NCBI RefSeq assembly: GCF_011806525.1
Contig: NZ_JAAVKI010000007.1
Span: 186,001 to 250,000 of the forward strand
Source of the DNA: Thalassospira sp. HF15
GTDB lineage: Bacteria > Pseudomonadota > Alphaproteobacteria > Rhodospirillales > Thalassospiraceae
DNA: 64,000 bases
Direction of reading: 5' to 3'
Shown in pieces: positions 36,838 through 47,390 of this stretch. The number at the start of each line of letters is the position of its first letter. Position 1 is the stretch's first letter. A program made the translations under genes and the position numbers. The notes beneath the pieces were generated by a model. It was not told the origin of the DNA. It saw nothing but the letters and a program-made list of their open reading frames with translations, and searched no databases.

Positions 36838-39800
36838 CTAACGGATTGGTACGGCACCGGTGTTTACGATCTCAAACGCCCAATCCTTTGCCGGGCTATC
36901 ATCAAGGTTCAAGTGCTCCACCAGATATGCAAGCCGTTCGGTATCTGTACCTGTGGCGGTGCAGAACCGATCTTGCAGATAGAATGGTGGTGTCGCCTGA
37001 TATGACAGCTTTGCTCTGACCGATTTCGGATCACCTTTGATTTTCCTAAGATCAATCTTGTAGGTCAGTTTATCGCCTCCGGTGGGTGTCGGGTTGCGAT
37101 AGTCAGGATCATCGCCAATCGCTGTAAAGCCCGCATCCTCCGCAAGATCGGCACCGGCACCTAGTGCGTTTGCGATCTGAATGCGTTCATCAAGGCCAAG
37201 ATAACCAGCTGGCGGCAAGCGGTTATCTTTGACCTCGGCACAAATAGACAGGAAGCTTGTTGTCAGTTGCCCCTTGGGCGCAACATTGTGCCCGCAACTA
37301 AATGGAACACTGTCATCAAGAGGCGGCGTGCTGACCAGTTCCTGATAAATCTGTACTTGGTTCTGTTCGCGAACCGTCTGATAATGTGGCTGATGTTGCC
37401 GCTTCTCCGGTTCGATACGCGCCTTGCATTGCGCATCCCACCAAAGCTCACCCTCAACCGGATTATTGTTCTCATCAATAATCACCCCGGCACCATTCAC
37501 CCTTCCCGACGCCCAAATGACATCATCTTTGGCATCAAGAACCTCAAAAGTGACAAAGGCGCGACGGAAGCCCACACCAGAGGGGAATTTGTGGCCGGTC
37601 AAACTTGCAATGGCGACATCCGCGCTGAGCGTTTCAGAACCAAGATTTACATTTTCGATCTTGATACTCGCGGTATCAGACCGGGCCTGTTCAACCATAG
37701 CCCGCTCTGTATAGGCCAATGGATCAAAACCCTTGGCACCCAGCATCGGATCGGCGGTTGGCACGCCCATCACTTCGGGGAATTGCTGGAACATTTCCAC
37801 AAGGAACAGGTTCAAACCAACCAATGTATGACGGGCAAAGCCGTCCCGTGGTTCCATATCAAGAAGTTCCGGTCCAAAGGTATTGGCGGCTGCCGGGAAG
37901 TTTGAGTATTCCTGAATACTGGCAATTTTGCTGCGGAACTTCTTTCCATCCTCGCTGCTTGGCATGTGGCATTCCTGGCAACTGAGCGCCATTTTGCCTG
38001 CCCCGCCGGGCAGATCACCGTCAACTGTGTATCCAGTGCGGAAATCACTAAAGGCCCATTCCGCATATGTCGTTTGCTCATACACTGAAGCGATCTGCTT
38101 TCCATCTTTCAGCACAGGCAGATGGACGGTATGGCACGTTCCGCACATTTCCGATGTTTTGATGGCGTCCCCTTGGGCCGGAGTTATGCCCAGCGTATAT
38201 TCCATCGGATGTTTTTTCGGCTTTTCGAACGGTCCATAAAGCGTGTTGGCGTCACCAACCAGGAAGCTCCCGGTGAATGTCTTTGCAAAGCCTTTTTCGT
38301 TCGGATTTAGCAACGCCTGCCTTTCCAGAACACAGGCATTCTGCGGCGCATCCTTGAATTTGGCAGTTGCTTCTGATCCCAACACCATCTGATGGCACGA
38401 CATGCAGGAAATCCCGTCACGCGCAAGCGCCCCATAACTGGCATGTGCAGTATTACCATGTGCCGCGCCATAGGGGATTGCATCAACCATCGTGCGTTGG
38501 AAACTGCCGCACGCGTCCGCATCGGTGGCTTCCTTTGCAAGGTTTTGATCAATCTGGAACTGACGCTGCCCCATAATACCGTGACATCCGAAACAGGTAT
38601 TCTGAACCAGGTCAGATTCCTGACTGTGGAATGTTTGAACTTCGCTGGCAAGCTGAGCAAAGAAAATCGGATCACGTCCGGCAAGCCCCATAGGTGACGA
38701 ACGCCATGTTGCATAAGGCGACAGGTTCAGCAGACTGGTTCCAAGCGGGTCTGGCATCGTCATGTCAAACTGTAACCCGGTACTTCCCGCATCGTGGCAA
38801 CCTGCACATTGATCACTGGTCATAAATTGGCTGTGCGGTGTCGGACCAGAAGCCGGCATCCAGACATTGTCATAGGTTTGCGACGGCATCTCATGTTTGG
38901 CCGCAAGGTCATACCCAAACGGACTTCCCCTCTGAGCAAATACAGTCAGCACATCGGCCATATCGGGATGACCATCTGCACGCGATTTGCCCAACGGCAC
39001 TGGCACAACTTCTTTGTGGGCCCGAAGATTATGGATATCGCCACTTGGACTGTTTCCGGCAGTCGATTTTGGCAACTGTCGCGCGACACCGCCTGTCGTA
39101 CCAAGAAACTGACCATTAAAGAAATCCTGCGACAGGAAAACTTCCGGCTCGCCCGGTTGGCCTTCAATATTGCGAAGTTCTGCAAATGTCATCTCACGTG
39201 CCGAGCCATGACAATTCACACAATACTGGCCAAATCCCATATTGGCAGGACCGTTACTATCGCCTGCAGGCCAATCGACCTTCCAAACCGACCCGGGCCA
39301 TCCATACCACCCCCAGAACCATCCATCATAGGATGCGTCGGGGTCACGTACCATGATGGCCGCACCACTTGTTGGCCATAGATGAAGCGGGTCTTTATCC
39401 TGACACACCGATGCTGGGGCAGGATACATCTCCTTGACCATGATCGCACCAGCCGGGATCGGCTTTTGCCTGTCAGGTTGTACCCCGCTTTCACCACGGT
39501 TATTGGCAATCCATTTCACCATTTCTGGCGAATACCAGATAACAACTGGCGAATGGGTGCCATGATAGGTCCCGCTCCAACTGCTATTGATGGCGGTTGT
39601 ATCGCGGCTGGCCGTAAAAGGACCGGTATCGCGAACAAACTTGTCGCGCACCCAGCCAGCATCCGTGTTGCGGTGACACCAATTGTCAAAGAAAGTTGAA
39701 AGTGCCTTTTCATATTGATCAAGTGGCAAGGCTGATGGGTCTGACACGGTTGCGGTAAGGGACTGACAAAGTTTGCCATCCGTCGGCACCATTGGAGTGT

Positions 39801-39906
39801 CCCGATAGGCCGAACACGTTTCCGCCAAGGCTGCGCCCGAAATGCAACATGCAACCCCCGCGACAATGAGCGTACGAAGTTGATGGCGGATTCCCTTGAT
39901 GATCAT
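36838..39906 (-). CDS. Large six-haem c-type cytochrome with P460-like N-terminal region
   Basis: 1,022 residues with a signal peptide (LRTLIVAGVACCISGAALA). Six CxxCH haem sites occur: CVNCH (about 229), CAGCH (367), CFGCH (438), CMSCH (501), CGTCH (588) and CQECH (643). The N-terminal part, PIPAGAIMVKEMYPA to SYDGWFWGWYG, resembles cytochrome P460-type domains. The last 350 residues lack haem sites and look beta-rich. The protein is probably periplasmic, carrying electrons to or from a small substrate; no dedicated partner is adjacent. The ATG at 39906 follows GGGGAAAG; the frame continues upstream without a signal. The gene is bracketed by the dehydratase direct repeat. Confidence 0.85.
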   Translation of the reverse strand: MIIKGIRHQLRTLIVAGVACCISGAALAETCSAYRDTPMVPTDGKLCQSLTATVSDPSALPLDQYEKALSTFFDNWCHRNTDAGWVRDKFVRDTGPFTASRDTTAINSSWSGTYHGTHSPVVIWYSPEMVKWIANNRGESGVQPDRQKPIPAGAIMVKEMYPAPASVCQDKDPLHLWPTSGAAIMVRDPDASYDGWFWGWYGWPGSVWKVDWPAGDSNGPANMGFGQYCVNCHGSAREMTFAELRNIEGQPGEPEVFLSQDFFNGQFLGTTGGVARQLPKSTAGNSPSGDIHNLRAHKEVVPVPLGKSRADGHPDMADVLTVFAQRGSPFGYDLAAKHEMPSQTYDNVWMPASGPTPHSQFMTSDQCAGCHDAGSTGLQFDMTMPDPLGTSLLNLSPYATWRSSPMGLAGRDPIFFAQLASEVQTFHSQESDLVQNTCFGCHGIMGQRQFQIDQNLAKEATDADACGSFQRTMVDAIPYGAAHGNTAHASYGALARDGISCMSCHQMVLGSEATAKFKDAPQNACVLERQALLNPNEKGFAKTFTGSFLVGDANTLYGPFEKPKKHPMEYTLGITPAQGDAIKTSEMCGTCHTVHLPVLKDGKQIASVYEQTTYAEWAFSDFRTGYTVDGDLPGGAGKMALSCQECHMPSSEDGKKFRSKIASIQEYSNFPAAANTFGPELLDMEPRDGFARHTLVGLNLFLVEMFQQFPEVMGVPTADPMLGAKGFDPLAYTERAMVEQARSDTASIKIENVNLGSETLSADVAIASLTGHKFPSGVGFRRAFVTFEVLDAKDDVIWASGRVNGAGVIIDENNNPVEGELWWDAQCKARIEPEKRQHQPHYQTVREQNQVQIYQELVSTPPLDDSVPFSCGHNVAPKGQLTTSFLSICAEVKDNRLPPAGYLGLDERIQIANALGAGADLAEDAGFTAIGDDPDYRNPTPTGGDKLTYKIDLRKIKGDPKSVRAKLSYQATPPFYLQDRFCTATGTDTERLAYLVEHLNLDDSPAKDWAFEIVNTGAVPIR

Positions 39907-40050
39907 TGGCTTTCCCCGGTACGTCGACCCCAATCGCGATACAACCATACAAAGTGTATGGTTTTTCAAGCGCGACCATCAACTTAAAATTACTTTTTAA
40001 CGAAAATAATCGCGCCGAAGTAAAAATCGTACTGGATGCCAAAGTCAAAA

Positions 40051-40082
40051 AAACCGGCCAGCAAATGCATGCTGACCGGTTT
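40051..40082 (-). terminator. Intrinsic terminator of the dehydratase gene
   Basis: AAACCGGCCAGC / GCTGACCGGTTT stem (one mismatch) with an eight-base loop; on the minus strand it is followed by seven T. It separates the dehydratase from the cytochrome gene. Confidence 0.88.
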
Positions 40083-40147
40083 GGTGTGGATCACATGCCG
40101 CCCCCCAGTGACATGTGATCGGGTATATCAAATTCCGGCAGGATCAA

Positions 40148-41896
40148 TCAGTGACTGTCTTTCGGAATTGCCTTGCCGCGATGGCCAACAAGGAAATCGA
40201 AATCCGCCCCGCGATCCGCACCAATCACCGACTTATAATACAGCGAGGCATAACCGCTTTCGGGAACCGGAACAGCGTTTTTCCAGTTTTTCAGGCGCTG
40301 CGCCAATTCTTCGTCACTGATGTCGAGATGCAGGCGACGGTTGGGCACATCAAGTTCGATCATGTCGCCATTCTGCACGACGGCAAGTGGCCCGCCAGCG
40401 GCAGCCTCGGGCGATGTATGGAGAACCACGGTGCCGTATGCCGTGCCGCTCATACGCGCGTCTGAAATACGCACCATGTCGGTGATGCCCTTGCGCAGTA
40501 CCTTGGGCGGCAGGCCCATATTGCCGACCTCTGCCATGCCCGGATAACCTTTCGGGCCGCAGTTTTTCAGAACCATGATGCAGGTTTCATCGATATCAAG
40601 GTCCTCGTCATAGATCTTGGCCTTGTAGTCATCGATGTCCTCAAACACCACGGCACGCCCGCGATGGGTCAGAAGTTCCGGGGTTGATGCAGACGGCTTG
40701 AGCACCGCACCATTCGGGGCCAGGTTGCCTTTAACAACGGCAATGCCGCCACTTTGGGTCAGTGCCTTTTCGAACGGACGAATGACGTCCTCGTTCCAGT
40801 TGCGCACATCCTTGACCTGATCCCACATGGTTTCACCCGATACGGTCAGGGCATCGTTATGAAGCTTGCCCGCCTCACCCAAAGCCTTGATAACCACGGG
40901 CAGACCACCGGAATAGAAGAATTCCTCCATCAGGTAGTCACCAGACGGCTGCAGGTTAACGATGGTCGGAATATCGCGCCCCAACCGGTCCCAGTCATCA
41001 AGTGACAGATCAATGCCGACACGCCCGGCAATCGCCAGAAGATGGATTACCGCGTTGGTCGATCCGCCAATCGCACCATTGACGCGAATGGCGTTTTCAA
41101 ATGCTTCCTTGGTCAAAACGTCAGACGGTTTCAGGTCATCCTTGACCATCTGCACGATACGACGGCCAGTCACATGCGCCATTACGCGACGGCGACTGTC
41201 GACAGCCGGGATGGCGGCGTTGCCCGAAAGCGCCATGCCAAGGGCCTCTGCCATGCTGGCCATCGTTGATGCCGTACCCATGGTGTTGCACGATCCGGGC
41301 GAACGGGACATGGCGATTTCGGCTTCAAGGAAGTCTTCGGTGCTGATCTTGCCGGCCTTGCGCGCCTCGGCAAGCTGCCACAGGGATGTACCCGATCCGA
41401 TATCCTCCCCGCGCCACTTGCCATTGAGCATCGGGCCACCGGTCACGACGATGGCCGGAATATCAACACTGGCCGCCCCCATCAGAAGCGACGGGGTGGT
41501 TTTATCGCAACCCACCATAAGAACAACGCCATCAAGCGGAGTTCCGCGCAGCATTTCCTCGACATCCATCGACGCCAGATTACGGAACATCATCGCCGTC
41601 GGACGCAGCGTGCTTTCCCCGGTTGAAAACACCGGGAATTCAAGCGGGAGACCACCGGCTTCGTAAATGCCGTGTTTGACCCGTTCAGCCAAATCACGCA
41701 GATGGGCGTTGCATGGGGTCAGTTCCGACCAGGTGTTACAAATGCCGATCACCGGACGGCCATCAAACAGATCCGATGGCAGGCCCTGGTTCTTCATCCA
41801 GCTGCGGTGATAGATATTGTCCTTGCTGGTTCCGCCGAACCAACCTTCTTGTGACCGCAAGGTGCGTGGCCAAGGTGCCGGTTTGAACTTCGTCAT
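40148..41896 (-). CDS. IlvD/EDD-family sugar-acid dehydratase (probably L-arabonate dehydratase)
   Basis: 582 residues of the iron-sulfur dehydratase family. Cluster-ligand cysteines are visible in ICNTWSELTPCNAH (about 52-65), LMVGCDKTTP (about 128) and SRSPGSCNTMGTAS (about 200). The N-terminus LRSQEGWFGGTSKDNIYHRSW is typical of L-arabonate/D-xylonate type enzymes rather than biosynthetic dihydroxy-acid dehydratase. It lies next to a ChvE-GguAB sugar transporter, which supports a role in oxidative arabinose or related pentose/galactose breakdown. The gene's 3' end is duplicated at 36266-36661. Confidence 0.85.
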   Translation of the reverse strand: MTKFKPAPWPRTLRSQEGWFGGTSKDNIYHRSWMKNQGLPSDLFDGRPVIGICNTWSELTPCNAHLRDLAERVKHGIYEAGGLPLEFPVFSTGESTLRPTAMMFRNLASMDVEEMLRGTPLDGVVLMVGCDKTTPSLLMGAASVDIPAIVVTGGPMLNGKWRGEDIGSGTSLWQLAEARKAGKISTEDFLEAEIAMSRSPGSCNTMGTASTMASMAEALGMALSGNAAIPAVDSRRRVMAHVTGRRIVQMVKDDLKPSDVLTKEAFENAIRVNGAIGGSTNAVIHLLAIAGRVGIDLSLDDWDRLGRDIPTIVNLQPSGDYLMEEFFYSGGLPVVIKALGEAGKLHNDALTVSGETMWDQVKDVRNWNEDVIRPFEKALTQSGGIAVVKGNLAPNGAVLKPSASTPELLTHRGRAVVFEDIDDYKAKIYDEDLDIDETCIMVLKNCGPKGYPGMAEVGNMGLPPKVLRKGITDMVRISDARMSGTAYGTVVLHTSPEAAAGGPLAVVQNGDMIELDVPNRRLHLDISDEELAQRLKNWKNAVPVPESGYASLYYKSVIGADRGADFDFLVGHRGKAIPKDSH

Positions 41897-42048
41897 GCCC
41901 GTTTTCCTTTTTTACTTATTGTGGTGACGGACCCGCAAGATTGCAGACTGAGCGACTGCAATGGGGGACTGAGAACGGGCCATCATGGCAATCAACTGGC
42001 GCTGTTGATTGGTGTGTCCATAACGGCACCGTTCCGCGTCAATTAGTG

Positions 42049-43233
42049 TTACGCCTTGTTCTTGTTGTAGACGTCGAAGATCACGGCGGCCAAAAGCACG
42101 AGCCCCTTGATCACCTGCTGCCAGTCAATCCCGACACCGATAATCGACATCCCGTTATTCATGACACCCATGATGAGCGCACCAACAACCGCACCGATCA
42201 CCTTGCCAACACCGCCTGACATGGATGCGCCACCGATGAAGACAGCGGCAATCACATCAAGCTCGAAGGCAAGACCGGCCTTGGGGGTTGCCGTATTCAA
42301 ACGCGCAGCAAAGACCAGCCCGGCAAGGGCGGCCAGCATGCCCATATTGGCAAAGGTAAAGAAGGTCAGGCGTTTGGTGTTGATACCGGAAAGTTTCGCG
42401 GCCTTTTCATTACCACCAAGCGCATAGATGCGACGGCCCAGCGTGGTGCTGTTGGTGATAAAGGTAAAGATCGCAATCAGAAGCGCCATGATCACCAGAA
42501 TGTTTGGCAATCCGCGATAGGTCGACAGCAGATAGGTCACAAACAGGATCGCAAGACCGGCAACCGCATGCTTTGTGACAAAGACTGCCATCGGTTCTTC
42601 GACAGCGGCAAACTTCGCCTGTTTGGCACGCGAACGCAGACCAATGATCGGCAGGATCGCGGCCAGTGCCACACCCAGCGTCATCGAAAACAGGTTAAAG
42701 CGGCCTTCGATCAAGCCACCGAAGAAGTCCGGGATAAAGCCCGACGACATGCCCTGAAATACATCCGGGAACGGACCAACCGATGCACCACCGAGAAGCG
42801 CGAGTGTCAAACCCTTGAAGACCAGCATCCCTGCCAGCGTCACAATGAAGGATGGAATGCGCCAATAGGCCACCCAATACCCTTGGGCTGCACCAATGAT
42901 CGCACCGGCGATCAGGCAGACCGGGATAACAAGGGCGGTTGGCAAATCCCAATTCACAATCATCACTGCCGCAAGTGCGCCGATAAAGCCGACGACAGAA
43001 CCGACAGACAGGTCGATATTGCCGCCAACAATCACCAGCAACATGCCAACAGCCATGATGATGATATAGCTGTTTTGCAGGAACAGGTTCGTCAGGTTGA
43101 CCGGTTTAAGCATGATGCCGTCGGTCAGGACCTGGAAGAAGGCCAGAATGGCGACCAGCGCAACAACCATGCCGTATTCACGAATGTGGGTGCGCAGATA
43201 GTAGCCGATTGATTTGGTTTCAGTATCCGTCAT
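42049..43233 (-). CDS. gguB: Sugar ABC transporter permease (GguB/XylH-like)
   Basis: 394 residues with about ten transmembrane segments. The family motif GGIDLSVGSV appears as GGNIDLSVGSVVGFIGALAA (about 90), and GGNEKAAKLSGINTKR is the coupling loop. The protein belongs to the carbohydrate uptake transporter 2 permeases. It lies ten bases after the ATPase gene and downstream of the ChvE-like binding protein, the same order as chvE-gguA-gguB in Agrobacterium. Together they should import arabinose, galactose or similar monosaccharides. Confidence 0.9.
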   Translation of the reverse strand: MTDTETKSIGYYLRTHIREYGMVVALVAILAFFQVLTDGIMLKPVNLTNLFLQNSYIIIMAVGMLLVIVGGNIDLSVGSVVGFIGALAAVMIVNWDLPTALVIPVCLIAGAIIGAAQGYWVAYWRIPSFIVTLAGMLVFKGLTLALLGGASVGPFPDVFQGMSSGFIPDFFGGLIEGRFNLFSMTLGVALAAILPIIGLRSRAKQAKFAAVEEPMAVFVTKHAVAGLAILFVTYLLSTYRGLPNILVIMALLIAIFTFITNSTTLGRRIYALGGNEKAAKLSGINTKRLTFFTFANMGMLAALAGLVFAARLNTATPKAGLAFELDVIAAVFIGGASMSGGVGKVIGAVVGALIMGVMNNGMSIIGVGIDWQQVIKGLVLLAAVIFDVYNKNKA

Positions 43234-43243
43234 TGTCCGTTCC

Positions 43244-44767
43244 TCACGCTTTCAGGATCATGCGCATGATTGCTTCCTGGCTTGCGTCTTTTGCTGCAAG
43301 CTGCCCTTTGATCTCACCCTCGTTCATGACGTAGATGCGATCGCACATACCCAGAAGCTCCGGCATTTCCGACGAGATCATGATGACCCCCTTACCGTCG
43401 GCTGCCAGCTGGTTGATAATCGTATAAATTTCGTATTTCGCCCCGACATCGATGCCGCGCGTCGGTTCATCAAGAATGAGAACCTCCGGTGCTGCAAACA
43501 GCCATTTCGACAAAACGACTTTCTGCTGATTGCCGCCTGAAAGGTTCATCACCTTCTGTGCGACATTGGGCGTGCGAATGTTGATTTTTTCCCGGTATTC
43601 CTCGGCAACAGATCGCTCTGCCCCGTCATTGAGAACCCCGTTTTCCGAAACACCGCCCAGATTAGCGAGCGTGATATTGGTCGTGATACTTTCTTCAAGG
43701 ATCAGACCCATTTCCTTACGGTCTTCGGTGACATAGGCCAAGCCTGATGCAATCGCCTTTTCCACCGTCGACACATCGACAGCTTTGCCATTGATCAGGA
43801 CTTCACCGGAAATGTCCGTGCCATAGGACTGGCCAAAGATGCTCATGGCAAGTTCGGTACGCCCCGCCCCCATCAGACCGGCAATCCCGACAACCTCTCC
43901 GGCGGCAACGTCGATGTTGACGTTGTCAACAACCTTGCGCTCGGGATGGAGCGGATGGGTCGCCGACCAATTGCGGACTTCCATCAGCTTATCTGTGCCG
44001 ATGTTGGGCGTGCGATCCGGGTAACGGTGCGCCATATCGCGCCCGACCATGTCTTTGACAATGTCGTCTTCGGTGATGGTGCCACCGCGCGCATCAAGGG
44101 TTGAAATCGCCTTGCCATCGCGAATGATGGTGATGCGGTCAGCAACCCGGTTGATTTCGTTCAGTTTGTGCGAAATCAGGATCGAGGTAATGCCCTGTGC
44201 CTTGAATTCCAGCAACAGGTCGAGCAGCTTCTGGCTGTCATTTTCCTGCAGACTTGCCGTCGGCTCGTCAAGAATCAGAAGTTTGACCTTCTTCGACAGC
44301 GCCTTGGCGATCTCGACAAGCTGCTGTTTGCCGACCCCGATATTGGTCACAAGGGTCGCCGGGTTTTCTTTCAAACCCACCTTTTGAAGCAACTCGCCCG
44401 TGCGCGCAAAGGTCGCCGGCCAGTTCAAAACCCCGTTTTCGCTGATTTCGTTGCCCAGAAAGATGTTCTCGGCAATGGACAGAAGCGGCACCAGGGCCAG
44501 CTCCTGATGAATAATGATGATCCCGCGTTCTTCGCTGTCGCGGATATCCTTGAATTCCTGTACCCCGCCATCATAAAGGATGTCACCTTCATAGGTTCCA
44601 TGCGGATAAACCCCGCTCAGCACCTTCATCAGGGTGGACTTGCCAGCGCCATTCTCGCCACAAAGCGCGTGGATCTCACCACGTTCCACTTTCAGGCTGA
44701 CATCATCCAACGCTTTCACACCGGGAAAGGTCTTGGTGATGTTCTTCATTTCCAGGATGGTATCCAT
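43244..44767 (-). CDS. gguA: Sugar ABC transporter ATP-binding protein (GguA/MmsA-like)
   Basis: 507 residues with two ABC domains. The first has Walker [13 protein letters not shown] (about 37), a Q-loop with [19 protein letters not shown] and an [10 protein letters not shown] Walker B. The second has LSGGNQQKV and [13 protein letters not shown]. The degenerate Walker A of the second half ([11 protein letters not shown]) is normal in this family. The start at 44767 follows GGAGG with six bases spacing. Confidence 0.93.
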   Translation of the reverse strand: MDTILEMKNITKTFPGVKALDDVSLKVERGEIHALCGENGAGKSTLMKVLSGVYPHGTYEGDILYDGGVQEFKDIRDSEERGIIIIHQELALVPLLSIAENIFLGNEISENGVLNWPATFARTGELLQKVGLKENPATLVTNIGVGKQQLVEIAKALSKKVKLLILDEPTASLQENDSQKLLDLLLEFKAQGITSILISHKLNEINRVADRITIIRDGKAISTLDARGGTITEDDIVKDMVGRDMAHRYPDRTPNIGTDKLMEVRNWSATHPLHPERKVVDNVNIDVAAGEVVGIAGLMGAGRTELAMSIFGQSYGTDISGEVLINGKAVDVSTVEKAIASGLAYVTEDRKEMGLILEESITTNITLANLGGVSENGVLNDGAERSVAEEYREKINIRTPNVAQKVMNLSGGNQQKVVLSKWLFAAPEVLILDEPTRGIDVGAKYEIYTIINQLAADGKGVIMISSEMPELLGMCDRIYVMNEGEIKGQLAAKDASQEAIMRMILKA

Positions 44768-44875
44768 CCGGTCCTCCCACTGCCGTTGGCAAACCAACGG
44801 CGCCTTAATCTAGCTTGGTCTTTGTTTTTCTGGAAAACCAGTCGGGCTAGCCTGCCCTAGAGTCTGTAGAATTAA

Positions 44876-44913
44876 GAACCCGGCAAGCTGCCCAAAGACA
44901 GCATACCGGGTTC
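44876..44913 (-). terminator. Intercistronic hairpin between chvE- and gguA-like genes
   Basis: GAACCCGG / CCGGGTTC outer stem with an inner GCTG/CAGC pair, located 17 bases after the binding-protein stop. Such hairpins usually stabilise the binding-protein mRNA or partly terminate, giving more binding protein than transporter. Confidence 0.75.
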
Positions 44914-44929
44914 CAATAACAGTCGCGAC

Positions 44930-46009
44930 TTACTTCACTTCGTCTTCAGTGTAGTAACCGCTGCCAAGGATGATTTCTTCCCAGTTGGACTTATCAACCA
45001 TGATCGGCTCAAGCAGGTAGGACGGAACCACCTTCACGCCGTTATCGTAGGTGCTGGTGTCGTTGATGGTCGGCTTTTCGCCTGCAAGGACACTGTCAAC
45101 CATCGACACGGTAACACGTGCAAGTTCGCGGGTGTCTTTGAAGATGGTGGAATACTGTTCACCCGCCAGGATCGATTTGATCGACGGCAGTTCCGCATCC
45201 TGACCGGTCACGATCGGCATTTTCATGTCGCCGGAACCATAGCCAACGCCTTTCAGCGAAGACAGGATACCAATCGACAGGCCGTCATACGGCGACAGGA
45301 CACCATCGATTTCTTCGTCGGTGTAATGTGCCGAAAGAAGGTTATCCATACGTGCCTGGGCAACCGCACCGTCCCAACGAAGGGTACCGACCTTGTCCAT
45401 GCCCATCTGGCCGGACTTGATCACGATGGTTCCTTCGTCGATCAGCGGCTGCAGGATCGACATGGCACCATTATAGAAGAAATATGCGTTGTTATCGTCC
45501 GGCGAACCGCCGAACAGTTCAACATTGTAGGGCGGCTCACCCGAAGCAATCAGGCCATCAACCAGCGAGGTTGCCTGCTGCACACCAACCTTGAAGTTAT
45601 CGAAGGTGGAATAGTAATCGACATTCGGGCTTTCAACGATCAGGCGGTCATAGGCGAAAACCTTGATGCCTGCAGCGGCTGCGTTTTCCAGCGCGTTCGA
45701 AAGCGTCGTGCCGTCAATGGCGGCAATCACCAGAACATCAACGCCCTTAACGATCATGTTTTCGATCTGGGACAGCTGGTTGGGAATATCATCTTCTGCG
45801 TACTGAAGATCGGTTTTGTAGCCTGCAGCTTCGAACTGCTCGACCATGGAATTACCATCGGAAATCCAACGTGCCGAAGATTTGGTCGGCATTGCGATCC
45901 CGACATAACCTTTTTCATCGGCATGGGCGTAACCGCCGGAGATCATCGGGCTCATCATTGCGGCCGCGCCAAAGGCGACCCCTGCCATTACGGCACCGAG
46001 ACGTTTCAT
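44930..46009 (-). CDS. chvE: ChvE-like periplasmic sugar-binding protein
   Basis: 359 residues. A signal peptide with cleavage near residue 30 (ISGGYAHA) precedes a type I periplasmic binding protein: [43 protein letters not shown], and [16 protein letters not shown]. The wording is very close to ChvE of Agrobacterium, the glucose/galactose/arabinose-binding protein that also feeds chemotaxis and virulence sensing there. The start at 46009 follows GGGAGGA. It is the first gene of the transporter operon. Confidence 0.92.
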   Translation of the reverse strand: MKRLGAVMAGVAFGAAAMMSPMISGGYAHADEKGYVGIAMPTKSSARWISDGNSMVEQFEAAGYKTDLQYAEDDIPNQLSQIENMIVKGVDVLVIAAIDGTTLSNALENAAAAGIKVFAYDRLIVESPNVDYYSTFDNFKVGVQQATSLVDGLIASGEPPYNVELFGGSPDDNNAYFFYNGAMSILQPLIDEGTIVIKSGQMGMDKVGTLRWDGAVAQARMDNLLSAHYTDEEIDGVLSPYDGLSIGILSSLKGVGYGSGDMKMPIVTGQDAELPSIKSILAGEQYSTIFKDTRELARVTVSMVDSVLAGEKPTINDTSTYDNGVKVVPSYLLEPIMVDKSNWEEIILGSGYYTEDEVK

Positions 46010-46195
46010 AGCTATCCTCCCTAAAAGACACGGCATACCAGCCATTTTTCTTTAAGCCCGACTTTAACAGGCGTGCTTGGCCCGCATATGTCGTGTCTTT
46101 GTTTTCGATTGATACAGCATCCTATTTCCCAAAGGACACGGCGCCATTATTCAGAGGCGCTACATAACAATCAAATAAACATTTTCGAAACTTGC

Positions 46196-46211
46196 ATATC
46201 AAAAATGATAT
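46196..46211. promoter_or_regulatory. Candidate LysR operator in the chvE/gbpR divergent gap
   Basis: ATATCA-N4-TGATAT is a perfect inverted repeat with the T-N11-A style spacing of LysR sites, about 30 bases before the regulator start and 190 before the binding-protein start. Confidence 0.5.
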
Positions 46212-46242
46212 ATTAAAATCGGCGTTTGCAGAAGGAAAACAC

Positions 46243-47229
46243 ATGGCCAAAACATCAAATCAGCAACCGCTCAGCTCTGCGAAATCCCTGCTTTTCCGGT
46301 CCGGAAACCTTTTCCAGCGCGGGCTTAAGCTCAGTCACCTGCGCATGATTGTCGCGATGGAAGAAACCGGCCAGATCAGTCAGGCGGCCGATATGCTCAA
46401 AACATCGCAACCGGCTGCCTCTAGACTATTGTCTGAGATGGAAAACATTCTTGAAGCCAGATTGTGCGTGCGCAGCCCGCGCGGCATTGAAATGACCAAT
46501 GCCGGCCGTGCTCTGGCGCGTCGGGCACGCAGCATGCTGATCGAGATCCGCGAAGCCGAACGCGAGATCGAGGATATCAAGCATGGCGGCGGCAGTGTCT
46601 TTATTGGTGCCGTAACGGCCGCAGCGGTTGATCTTGTGGTTCCGGCAATTCGCAGTGTTCAGGCGGTTAACTCGTTGCTTGAAGCCCATGTAAGTGTCGG
46701 GCCATCGCATTTGCTGATCAAGGATTTGCTGGCCGGCGATCATGACTTTGTCATTGGCCGCGTGCCCGAGGATATGGATCCCCGTCTGTTCAACATCCGC
46801 GAAATCCGAAGCGAGAAAATCCGCTTGATGGTGCGGACCGGCCATCCGCTTTTGGAAAGCAACAAGCCGATCACGCTTAACAAGCTTGCCCAGTTCGAAT
46901 GGGTTTTACCGCCGCCGGGCAACCTGATGCGCCGCACGATCGAGGAGGTATTTATCTCGCGTCACCTGCCGCTTCCCCATTCAAGCCTGAACTCGGCATC
47001 ACTTCTGGTGACGCTTGCGACCCTTGCCGATACCAACGCCATCGCGCCCATGGCCGAGGAAGTCACGACCCTTCTGACCAGTGGCGGGCTGATTACGGAA
47101 CTGCCGTTTGACGGGGCGATCGAGATCAAACCCTATAGCCTGATTACCGCGCGCGGCCATCGGCTTTCGCCATCGGCACAGCTTGTTTCCGATCATATTC
47201 TTGCACGCATCGAAAAACCGGCGAGCTAA
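46243..47229 (+). CDS. gbpR: LysR-family regulator, GbpR-like
   Basis: 328 residues. The N-terminal HTH (about 30-85) reads KLSHLRMIVAMEETGQISQA, with ADMLKTSQPAASRLLSEME as recognition helix region. A LysR substrate-binding domain follows. The sequence pattern and position, divergent from a ChvE-like gene, match GbpR, the galactose-binding-protein regulator of Agrobacterium and Azospirillum. It should respond to an imported sugar and control the adjacent transporter. The start at 46243 follows GAAGGA. Confidence 0.85.
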   Translation: MAKTSNQQPLSSAKSLLFRSGNLFQRGLKLSHLRMIVAMEETGQISQAADMLKTSQPAASRLLSEMENILEARLCVRSPRGIEMTNAGRALARRARSMLIEIREAEREIEDIKHGGGSVFIGAVTAAAVDLVVPAIRSVQAVNSLLEAHVSVGPSHLLIKDLLAGDHDFVIGRVPEDMDPRLFNIREIRSEKIRLMVRTGHPLLESNKPITLNKLAQFEWVLPPPGNLMRRTIEEVFISRHLPLPHSSLNSASLLVTLATLADTNAIAPMAEEVTTLLTSGGLITELPFDGAIEIKPYSLITARGHRLSPSAQLVSDHILARIEKPAS

Positions 47230-47390
47230 ATCTTTGCTGCAAATCCTTTGTCATTGACTTGCCCCGCCAAGCCGGTAAAAGGCCGGTCTTGCGCGGGACA
47301 CGCGCTGCTATCCAAAACCAACAACAATATTGCCATCCCCTTGCCGCAAAGCCCGACCAGAACGGCGCGCTTGCGGAGATACGAACACGA

